The notes beneath the pieces are model-generated. The model did no database searches and was not told the origin of the DNA. It was given only the letters and a program-made list of their open reading frames with translations. This document shows, piece after piece, positions 55,609 to 64,000 of a stretch of 64,000 nt of DNA (the stretch's first letter is position 1; every line of letters starts with the position of its first letter). Made by a program: the position numbers and the translations under genes. The stretch is from Effrenium voratum. Taxonomy: Eukaryota; Sar; Dinophyceae; Suessiales; Symbiodiniaceae. The stretch covers positions 531,501 through 595,500 of the forward strand of contig CAUJNA010000591.1 of assembly GCA_963377175.1 (NCBI GenBank), in the 5' to 3' direction.

Positions 55609-57705
55609 TCAAGCCAAGTCACCTGTAAACTCAAAGTGGCACTTTAACAAGTACCGTTCTATGGTACGAAGGGTCACTGTACCAGCATGGACCTGCCTAG
55701 AAAGACGGGCCAACTTGCCCACATAGTCCTCGTCGGACTCACAATTGTCAATTCCACAACTCAAGATGTAAGGGTCTCCTCGTTCCAGTTGAGTGTCCCA
55801 ATCAACTCCAAAATGGTGCCAGAAATGAAGGCTTGGTTCCAGGTGAAACCGTGCGAGACCTGCGCGGTGACAAAGTTTGGCCATTGTTGAGTATGCATCC
55901 ACAAACGCATGCGTGTTGTCCGCCATTTGACGGGCCTCATCTCTTTTGAACCAGACTCCTCCTTGGTGCATAGTTCTGAAAAAAGTCAAGGCAGCATGGT
56001 TGCCGGCGGCCATTGCTTGGAAAAATGGACGATGGGAGTCTTGCAAAGGCTGTTCGGCCAAAGCCTTGCCTTTCCGCTGCTGCATGTTGATATCACAAAG
56101 GCCGCGTGCTAAAACTGTGTTTAGCCACCTTGTGATAAGCATCACATCGGAGCCCTTGGGGCGAGAAGAAGGGAATGCATCTTTACGCGGGTAATGTAGC
56201 AGCTCCTTGGTGAAGTGTTTCATGTGGGAGACGTGTTTCCCAGGCCATTCCTTCTTGATGAAGAAATCGTAATCCTCGTAAGCCTTGCCCAGCAATTCGG
56301 CAACATTCCCTGGGCCGAAATACCCAAAGTCAAGCATCAATACGATTGAGCTGGCAATCCAATGTCCTCCGATGCTTTGCTTCCAGATGTGGAACGGGTC
56401 TTTTCTGAAAAAGGAGTGTGGGGAGAACGTGCGGCATGGGATTTGAAGAAGCGGGCTTTCTTTTCCCTCATGCCACGGGTTCTCCAAGCCTTCGGTAGCC
56501 TTCCAAGTTGGAACTCGGCGGTTGTCTTCCCAAGGGAAATTCTCGCATCCAGCGAGGCACTCTGGGCAAATGCCCTTGTGCCACCCCAAGTTCCTAGCAC
56601 GAGCTAAAACAAACGAACCAGCTTTTTGCTTAAGCCAGGGAGGCCAACGCAGCACTAATAAAGAAATTGAAAGCCAAACACGTTGCTGAAACAGCCCAAG
56701 TGTCGCAAAGCTTCGTGTGAAGTGACCTGCTTTGGCCAGTGCCGGTGCGTCGCCTTTAACACCAACGCATATGAAAAACCAAACGCGCCCTTGGATGTCT
56801 AGGCCAGTTGTCATGAGGTCAATGCACTCCTCAGCCAGTCGGTTCAAAATCAGGTCATAGACAGCGGCATTCTTTTTGGTGTACCATTTCTTGGGCACGG
56901 CCGTGTACAAAAAACGAGACTTGTACGTCACGCCTTTCTGATTGTGGCATTGGGACTCTGTCATGTATCGAGCAAGATCGTCCTCGCTGCGCCCAGGTTC
57001 TGCACTAAAGCGCGCTGCAAATTTGCTTGCTGTGGATCTTCCAAAAATTGGCTGCATATTGTAAACCAAAATGCCAGTTTTCCGCAGGGAGGTTCCCTCG
57101 TCGAGATGCAGCAGGAATGGCACACACTGGTCCAAACAGGTGTCTCGGTTCTGGAAAACCCAATGGTCCCCCATGGAGTGCTCTAGGTTCCTCCAAAATG
57201 TTCTCAAAAGCAGTTTGTGTTGGTAGCCATCTGGAGTGAATCCACCCAAAACAAAGTCAGGGTGTTCAGTCATCAAGTAGTCAAACCAGTCCCCAATCTG
57301 CAAATGATGGATATGTAGCAGGCCAAACCGCAGGGACCGGACACGAAGAGGTAGAGAAAGGTGCAGGGAACGAAATAAGATTTGAAGATCCCGTTCTGCA
57401 TTATGGAGATTGTTCTTCGTCATGGCCCCTGCCCTGCGTAAAGCAGCCGTGCCATAGGCACCCTCCGCTTCACGGATGGCGGCGTTGGCGAGCCGCTTCA
57501 ACCTGGTAGCCGGAGCCTTGGCACGTCAGCCCCACAAGGTCGTAACATAGTTGGACCCCTGAAGCATGTTACAATGTTGCTTGAGTCTATCGGAAAGCCA
57601 AGTAACACCATCCGCAAGAGATAGCGCCAGTGCCCGAACCATGATGCCGGGCTGTGCGGCCCCTGCCGCTGAGGATTGGTTGCCCCCCGCTGGGTCAATG
57701 TGCAT
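55609..57705 (-). CDS. Large intronless ORF (about 698 codons with one in-frame TGA), multicopy/transposon-like
   Basis: The uninterrupted part (57501-55609) is 630 codons, but the same frame continues upstream to an ATG at 57705. That upstream part reads MHIDPAGGNQ, IMVRALALSLADGVTWLSDR and NYVTTLWG, then TGA at 57526-57528, then RAKAPATRLKRLANAAIREA. Features: acidic CVPFLLHLDEGTSLRK near residue 130 of the 630; a Cys/His cluster HKGICPECLAGC near 310; DFGYFGPGNVAELLGKAYED; HVSHMKHFTKELLHYPR. Those pieces recall the layout of plant/fungal-type DNA transposase proteins, but no catalytic triad can be assigned. I therefore call it an unknown family, probably mobile-element derived and multicopy in dinoflagellates (inference). 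Length and lack of introns contrast sharply with CFAP91. Confidence 0.65.
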
Positions 57706-58100
57706 GTTTCAAAAGCACATGTACGATGTAAGCTGCAGCGGATGTCATATCTTTTTCGCAATGGGTTCCTCAACTCCAACTGCATCCTACCGAGCCAAGC
57801 TAGCACTTGCTGCCAACGCTAAAGCATGCGCAAAGAGTCTGTGCAAACACATTGTTGGAACACTTTGTCTTCAAGGCAAAAGTGCTTAGTGGCTATAGAC
57901 TTGCGTGGTCAAAACGAAGGATCAACTTGACCCCCCCCCTCCCAGGTTCCCTCAGCAGGGGCTGCCACAGCTTGCTTTTTCAGAGTTTATGTTCACAAAG
58001 GAAGCTCATTAGAAAATGTGTTTTCACTGTTGGCAGCCCACCTCAAGGTTCCCTGCCACGCATCAGCATGAGCTGGACATCCGCATGTGTCCCTATGTGG

Positions 58101-61100
58101 CTAAGGCTTGGCCTTCGCCTTCACCTTGGCTTTGGCCTTAGCCTTGGCCTTGGCTTTGGGCGCCGCCGCTTCCTTCGCTTTCGGAACTGGGATGGACTTG
58201 CAGCGGGTCTCAAGAGTCAGGGACTCCTGGGCCCTTAGCTTGCAAGCAAGCCCCTAGGTGGCCCAACGATGGGAATTGCCAACTAAGGCTAGTGCACTTT
58301 CGTTGCCTTTTTGTAAAGGTCTTTGAGCTGCGTTTCCTGCCTAAGGCCAGGGTGGTTTCAGTGTGACATATTGTTTTCATGCCTACGGCCACCTGACTCA
58401 CACAGTGCTGCCTGGGGGCTCTGGCCCATAGCCTTCCACTGCCCCCGTGGAGTAAACCTCGTTCACTTCATTGTGGCAGGATTCCAGCGCCTGGATGTAG
58501 GTGGCCATCTTCTCAGCAGCCTGCGTGGCTGGTGTGACTATAGCGGTAGGCAACATAAAGAAAGTGTTGAGCATTCAAGCAGTGCAGCTAAACGTTGCTG
58601 AGGCACGCAGTGTGGGCTGGTGTTTTCTGACCGTCTGGAATCGCATCATATTTGGCCTTCAGGTCCTCGCAATGAAGTTCAAAATAAAACAGGGGAAGCC
58701 ATGCCCAGCAATCTGACTCATGTATATTTCTTTACTTCCAATTCAGGCATGCTTCCGACACCTTGCCAGCCCTTTTGGTGATCCCATCCAAGAACTTCAA
58801 GATAACTGAAGAAGGTTGCTCGTTCTTATGGACTTGCGGCAGCACGCTTGGCTGATTGGGAATAGGAAGAGAGCCGGAGGTCTCCCCAGAAGCTCCTTGG
58901 ATGAGCAGCGGCTTGAAAAGGGTAATGCTTGGTTAAAAAACTGATCAAGCACAGGCAAAGCTTGAGTTCTCCCTTTTTAGGACTGTTTAGCTAAGGGTCC
59001 CCCTCCATGCGCCAATGACTTCATACGAAGCATGTCAGCTCCGATCGGCTGCGACATGTCATGCATTCCTTCAGCCGCATCCCGCTCGGTTTCATACTGC
59101 ATTTCCTCCTTGCGTGATTTGCTGACCTGATGCTCGTACTCTGCCACAAGTTCCTCTTCGTACCAATATTGGGTTTTCTGCTCGTAGCGATCGTGCCTCG
59201 GGCTTCCAAAACCTCAAACAAAAGGAAGCAAGGAAGCAGCGCTTGAAGGCAAGTGTCTTGGTGTGATCAGCCCGCTTGGTGCAATATTCCTTAACCGCTT
59301 TGATGCGGCTCCTAAGCTAGGTTGGCATGGCCCAACAAAACACATGCAGAAATGATCCCACAAGCGTTGCCCTGCCAAGCTTCTCAGCAAGTTTCAGGAC
59401 ATCCCGCATTTTCTCTTCTGTTGCCCACTGGGCTTTTATCTTGATGGTCATTTGCTCCCGCTGCTCCTTCTCCAAGGTCACTTGCACGAGGAACTTCGCC
59501 TGATGATAGCTGGCGGCCCAGCACTCAGACAACGGTTGGGCAAAACGATGGAAAACGGTCGGGTGGCAGTCAAGCCTGGGCTGCTTGTCGTTGTTTCAAT
59601 CCGGGCCCAAATACAAACTGACCGAGGGGTCAGAGCCTGTTGAACTATTAGACCGGTCCTTGTCAAAACTGCAGGAAGCAAAGAGATCCACCAGCTTTTG
59701 ACGAGACATGCCGCCCTTCATGTACTCATCATGGAGGTCTTGTGGAACTTGGAGGCTCCTTAGAAGCACCACGAAGTTCGGAAACCCAACACCAAAACAA
59801 GTTGCTCTTGGCCCGTTTCCCCGTAGAACTCACAAGCTAAGAGTCCCGTCACTCCTGCGCTTAAAAAGTCGGTGGAGACGCTTTCGAACGGCCTCATCAC
59901 TGGGTTCATCCTCAGCCTCATCCTGCCCCCGCCCCCGTTGCTCGCCGGGCTCGTTCAGAGAAAGAGCCTGCAACTGCCCTTGTAGCTTTTCAAGTTCTCG
60001 TTGAAGGCCCAGATTTTCAACCGTGAGGGAGGCAACCTTGCCCTTGAGGGCCGAAATCTCGTCATTGCTGCCGGTGCCACCCAGGCCGCCGTCGGAGCCG
60101 TTGCCATCCACCTGATGGCGGTGAAGCAGGGCAGCCAGGACAGGCCATCCCAGGACAGGGTGTGTCTTTGTGTCTTCCCTCGGTGCTGGGCTCCGTTTTT
60201 GGTACATTTTGTCATTTTGTCTGGGCTCCGTTTTTGGTACATTTTGTCATTTTGTCGTTGTTTGAGCGGGCCTCGTAGTCCCAGGAAATTTGCAGCAACA
60301 CCCCAAGGCAATAGATCGTTAACATCAAAGGGGAAACACACATGGCTTATTATTGAGAATTGACAGGGTTAGCCACTCCGTGCCTCCCCATCCGCGGGAG
60401 CATCAAAGTTCAGCTTCTTGGCAACAACTTTGTTCATCTCGGTCCCGGGGGTAACCGCAGTTGTGCTGTTAGTTGTTTGTTCTGAACTTTCCTCTCCGTC
60501 AATGCGTTGCTTCTTCAAGGGTTTCTGCGGGGTGGTGGCGGAGACCGCAGTGGGCACAGCGTTGGTGTCATCGGCAGCAAGTGCTGCGCGCACCCTGCGT
60601 AGCTCCTTCAAGGCTTAGGTGTATTTTGCCGCTTGAAACGAGATTGTACCACAAAAGTGTTATGGAACATGGGTGCGGGAAAGAGATGCTAATTGCTAAC
60701 ACGCCCCAAGCTTAAACCAAGGGGGTTTTGAATTTCTCAAACTGCCCGTACTCCCAATACCAGTTGTTTCCCGAAAGCATTGCAAAGGGTCAGGGTCCTT
60801 CAGGAAAATATTGCACCGATTGCGCAAGTCAAGTTGCACTACCAAGCTATGAGAGATATTTACGGCCTTTGCCACAGAACTGCCTGAGGGCCGTAAATAA
60901 TCGAAACTGGCTTTGTAGCGAAAGCTGAGCATGTTACACAGCCGTAGCATGGATCTCCAAACAGCTGTCCTCCAGCTGTGCCTGCATGTGAGCCTTTTCC
61001 TCAGGAGGCTCTTCCTTGACTTGCTGGTGCTGCAGGGCTGCAACCCCTTGGCCGAGGCTGGCCGTGCTCAAAGCTTTGGAAGCTAAGCGGTCCAGCTTCT

Positions 61101-61118
61101 CCGTCATTTCGCCCAAGT
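58101..61118 (-). CDS. Multi-exon coiled-coil gene with Lys/Ala-rich tail, carrying in-frame stops (probable pseudogene)
   Basis: Exons on the minus strand, 5' to 3': 61118-60940 (MTEKLDRLASKALSTASLGQ, QVKEEPPEEKAH); 60613-60384 (LRRVRAALAADD, PLKKQRIDGEES, VVAKKLNFDAPADG; GC donor); 60111-59834 (DEISALKGKVASLTVENLGL, RELEKLQGQLQAL, a leucine-heptad coiled coil; GT donor GTGAGT); 59758 onward (SLQVPQDLHDEYMKGGMSRQ, KLVDLFASC); 58911-58767; 58712-58632 (WLPLFYFELHCEDLKAKYDA); 58537-58402 (QAAEKMATYIQALESCHNEV); 58233-58101 (IPVPKAKEAAAPKAKAKAKA, stop). Five junctions keep phase, including GTGAGT and GC donors. Defects are listed separately. Start unknown; function unknown. The acidic coil plus basic tail suggests a nuclear or nucleic-acid-binding role only weakly. 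It and the downstream ORF may form one mobile unit. Confidence 0.6.
58977..59758 (-). pseudogene. Damaged long exon: two in-frame stops and a frameshift
   Basis: One reading runs from SLQVPQDLHDEYMKGG through SVSLYLGPD, TGA (59596-59598), NNDKQPRLDCHP..ECWAASY, KFLVQVTLEKEQREQMTIKI, AEKLGRATLVG..WAMPT, TAG (59317-59319), LRSRIKAVKEYCTKRADHTK, CFLASFCLRFWKP. A one-base shift near 59200 then gives RHDRYEQKTQYWYEEELVAE and EGMHDMSQPIGADMLRMKS, with TAA at 58977. Coding character continues across each break. Small introns of 39-47 bases could hide one stop but would be abnormal here. Confidence 0.65.
60180..60255. repeat. 35-bp tandem duplication
   Basis: Two copies of CTGGGCTCCGTTTTTGGTAC plus ATTTTGTCATTTTGT in the intron between two coiled-coil exons. 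Confidence 0.9.
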
Positions 61119-61299
61119 CTGGATCAACACAATTGGGGCAAACACGCTCGAGTCAAAAAAGGCTATACTAGCAGTCCTCGCCCCTAGCAGTGATTTCAAA
61201 AGGCGCCCTTGGGATCACTCCTCTTAAAGGTTCAAAGCCCAATCAAGAATCAAAGGCTCGGTTTGGTGCCAGGATCACACACCTGCAGACATGCAACGG

Positions 61300-61720
61300 T
61301 GTTTTAGGTTGATTCCACGTTTTAGCTTGGCGAGTGGGCGGGGCCGAGAAAAACATAATAGCATTCGTTGCCTTGGAGGGCAAGCCGATTCTTGGAAAAT
61401 CGCTGACAACAAAAGCATGGCTCACACTTCATGGTCAAGTTGCTCATTGCCTCCGCAAAAACCTTCAAGTTACAACCGCTTTTCGACATCACATCAGCTG
61501 CAAGCTCACACGCTTTACAGTACGCGCTTGCTTCCTGGCGAAGCCACATGCAAAACATTCGGGAAGTGCAGTGTTAGCACACTACTTGCTTCTTGCCAGC
61601 GCTGGGCCAGTTATCAATTTGCGTTCTTCAATGGTGGGAGCAAATGTTTTGAAAACCGCGTAAAGTGGGGATGACAAACTCCTCGGTTACCATAGACAGG
61701 GTGGGCCCAGCACACTTTGC
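61300..61720 (-). other. Possible upstream exons of the coiled-coil gene
   Basis: Minus strand near 61.65 kb: LYAVFKTFAPTIEERKLITG then PAL and a GC (CTG|GCAAGA). Near 61.5 kb, after acceptor GCTTCGCCAG: EASAYCKACELAADVMSKSG, NLKVFAEAMSNLTMKCE. Phase 0/0 joins them. Uncertain, but the codon character is good. Confidence 0.4.
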
Positions 61721-61754
61721 CTAAGCTGCGAGATGCGTTTACGACCTGGCCAGG

Positions 61755-62330
61755 TCAAATGAGGACAACGGGCAGAGGCGCGAGCTGGAGAGTTCTCAGA
61801 GCTTCCTCCCGCAAAGTCGCTACTTCTTCCTTTTGTCCAATCATTCCCAAAGAGTATGTTGGCATCGCATGAAAAGGGAAACCACCCCGTAATTTTGGGG
61901 CTGTGACCAATTGTTCAGGGAAGTTTAAGGGTTCAGGAAGTGCCCTCAGCATTGAAGCTAGGGGTGCCACAATTGCAATGTTGCTTTGCCTACTCAGGGA
62001 ACCCGCCCAGAAAAATAAATTCAACTGTGGCCTAGCCAAGACCCTCCTTAACGTGATTGTACCCCGTTTTGGGCGCACTTTTGAAGGATCCTCTTCTGGG
62101 GAGGGGGGACGCCCTTCAAAGAAAATTGAAGAATCATTCATGTTTCCCGGTATAGGCGGTTGCCAGCCCCCCCCCCCCAATCAAGATGTCAAAAACATTC
62201 GTCCAACACTGACTTTTTTGGACCCTCCTTTGCCGGGCTGACCTTGGCCGTGATTCGGAAACCCCACCACTAAATATTCGGCGCTCCCAAACCGGATCCC
62301 TTTCAACAAATGCGGGTAACACCCTTTTAT
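61755..62330. other. No gene assigned
   Basis: Frames on both strands overlap (about 110-140 codons) without coding bias or splice evidence. A C9 run sits at 62168. Confidence 0.35.
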
Positions 62331-62334
62331 GGTA

Positions 62335-62845
62335 GTGTGTGTGGAGGCTCCGTTTTGGGGGCGGGGGGATCCGTTTTGGGCACGCCTTTGGGTGACCCTT
62401 TTTCCTGATTCCCCTTTAGCGGCTCTTCAATTGGCTAACACTAGGTAGGCAACCCAAAAGGACTTGCTGCCAAGAATCCCAACTAATGGAACGCAACCCT
62501 GGGCTCCATAGACACTCCCCAAACAGACCGAGATCCCTTTCAACAAATGCGGGTAACACCCTTTGACGGTAGCATGTTCCTTTTGTTGAAAACAGTGGGC
62601 ACTCGCGTAACCCTGCTTTTTGGTTGTTCTCTGAAAAAAGGGATCTCGCATTACGCCCCTTGTAGGCTTTTCTTTTAATTTAAAAGGGGGATCAAGCATT
62701 ACCCTGCTTTTGGGGTTGTCTAAAAAAGAAGATCTCACATAAACCTTGGGGTTGTAGTGTGTGGAGGCTCCGTTTTGGGCTCGCCTTTGGGTGACACGGT
62801 TTTGTGGAGGCTCCGTTTTGGGCTCGCCTTTGGGCGACACGTTTT
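62335..62845. repeat. Nested 43-bp repeat (GGAGGCTCCGTTTTGGG family)
   Basis: Two near-identical tandem copies at about 62757-62842 (GTGGAGGCTCCGTTTTGGGC, TCGCCTTTGGG.GACAC) and a diverged copy at 62341. A separate ~35-bp pair (CCCTTTCAACAAATGCGGGT) occurs at 62296 and 62535. Confidence 0.88.
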
Positions 62846-62925
62846 CAAGCTTGAGCAGATCCCTTCAAAATCCGCCGACCCCTGCCCGAAGGGGGAGGCG
62901 CACGGGAAGGGTGTTGGCCAGCTCG

Positions 62926-63510
62926 CAAGGCTACGCTGGAGTTACGCTTGAGTTACGCCCAGGGATGTTTCAGTCACGCCAAGCTACGCTTGAACTGCGT
63001 CTACGATGGGTCTTTGACTAGACCTAGACCGCTTACTGCCTGTTCGACACCCTGTCGCACTAAGTTGATGATGACGACGATGAGAACGATCATGATGATG
63101 ATGACGATACTAATGCTCATGGAAAGGTGGCAAGGCTACGCAGGAGTTACGCTTGAGTTACGCCCGGGGATGTTTCAGTTACGCCAAGCTTGAATTGCGC
63201 CTACGATTGAGCTCCCCGAAATGGCTTCGGTTTTCCTCTTGGGTCAACGTCTGCCTGCCGGGGCCTACGTGTGAAGCAGGCATGCAAAAAGACACGGGTA
63301 TTTTTTTTAAAAAAAAAGGGTATATATGTCTTTTTATGGGTCTTTGACTAGACCTAGACCAGGCTTACTGCCTGTTCGACACCCTGTCGCACTAAGTTGA
63401 TGATGATGACGATGAGAACGATCATGATGATGATGACGATACTATTGCTCATGGAAAGGTGGTGGCCAGCTCGCAAGGCTACGCAGGAGTTACGCTTGAG
63501 TTATCATTTT
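62926..63510. repeat. Large duplication with (GATGAT)n core, two full and one partial copy
   Basis: The unit TGGGTCTTTGACTAGACC, TGTTCGACACCCTGTCGCAC, (GATGAT)n, CTCATGGAAAGGTGG occurs at 63007-63129 and 63336-63462. The linked unit CAAGGCTACGC.GGAGTTACG occurs at 62926, 63129 and 63473. Short MMMMT-type ORFs here are repeat translations. Confidence 0.92.
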
Positions 63511-63515
63511 GGCGG

Positions 63516-63805
63516 GCACCCTCAAGCTGTTGTGGCAAACGGGGTTGTCAAAAGCCATAATGGTCCCAAAAACGGATCACCCTCAAGTCAAACAAAAGCC
63601 CTGGTGGTCCCAAAACGGATCCCTGTTTTCTGGGGCAGGTAAGGGCACCCTCAAGCTGTTGCGCACACTGCGTGCACACAAGGGATTGTCAAAAGTCACA
63701 GTGGCCTCAAAACAGATCGACTGTTTTCTGTGGCAGGTAAGGGCGCCCAAGTCAAAAGCCATAGTGGTCCCAAAACGAATCCCTGTTTTCTGTGGCAGGT
63801 ATCAA
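63516..63805. repeat. Minisatellite of about 75-115 bp, three copies
   Basis: Shared words GGGCACCCTCAAGCTGTTG, GTCAAAAGCCATA.TGGTCCC, AAAACGGATCCCTGTTTTCTG and TGGCAGGTAAGGGC, with internal deletions. Confidence 0.85.
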
Positions 63806-64000
63806 TGACGTTTTGTGGGGCTTCCGTTTTGGGGGTGGCTGGGGCTGCGTTTCTGAAACTCTCTTGGAAGCCAAAACTTGTGATGTTTGGAACCGTTGCC
63901 CTCGGGACATTGTTTTGATCGCTCTTTGGAAATATTGTTTGACTGCCCCTGCTCAACCTATGCCTTGCTAAGAGCCAATTCTCGCTTTTAATTCCCTGTG

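Noticed and set aside
62948..63642. Met/Thr-rich small ORFs (MMMMTILM type)
   Set aside because: Translations of (GATGAT)n duplications.

Overview
This is a eukaryotic nuclear window, about half GC and dominated by repeats. It fits a dinoflagellate, probably Symbiodiniaceae or a relative. The evidence is tiny exons (about 20-90 bp) in introns of up to about 7 kb, many GC-AG introns, GC-rich exon islands in lower-GC introns, large simple-repeat arrays, and no bacterial-style gene packing. Most long open frames are artefacts: either stop-free tandem repeats or readings across exons and introns.

Minus strand, 43.9 kb down to 0.2 kb: I assembled by eye about 27 micro-exons that read in order as the ciliary protein CFAP91 (MAATS1/AAT1; calmodulin- and spoke-associated complex, radial spoke base). 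The order matches the family: the ATQ..YRESEAQT segment, a helical middle region, a GLV.LE motif, one IQ motif, the MFEGKEKR.(D/E)LI.ELR block, the L.RFQEERR block and the DE(M/I)F(R/K) block. Eighteen junctions keep reading phase. The extreme N-terminus and the C-terminus (beyond base 1) were not found. Its introns hold most of the repeats: a GGGAACCCAA array (1.18-2.75 kb), a 63-bp satellite (17.4 kb), two GGGTTC hexamer arrays (32.5-34.5 and 36.0-37.6 kb) and a GC-rich minisatellite (34.5-35.5 kb).

Two other coding units lie inside this gene. One is a 295-residue secreted C2-like protein on the same strand (41.6-42.5 kb). The other is a pair of plus-strand exons, one RRM-like, between the two hexamer arrays (35.5-36.0 kb).

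44-55.5 kb: isolated exon-like GC islands on both strands, a dispersed repeat family, one long palindrome and microsatellites. 55.6-61.1 kb, minus strand: a multi-exon coiled-coil gene with a Lys/Ala-rich tail, followed by an intronless ORF of about 700 residues that looks like a multicopy or transposon-type protein. Both carry in-frame stops, and the first also has a frameshift, so they are probably decaying. 62.3-63.9 kb: nested duplications and minisatellites.

All exon limits are hand-derived from splice motifs, phase and remembered family similarity. No alignment or RNA evidence was available.
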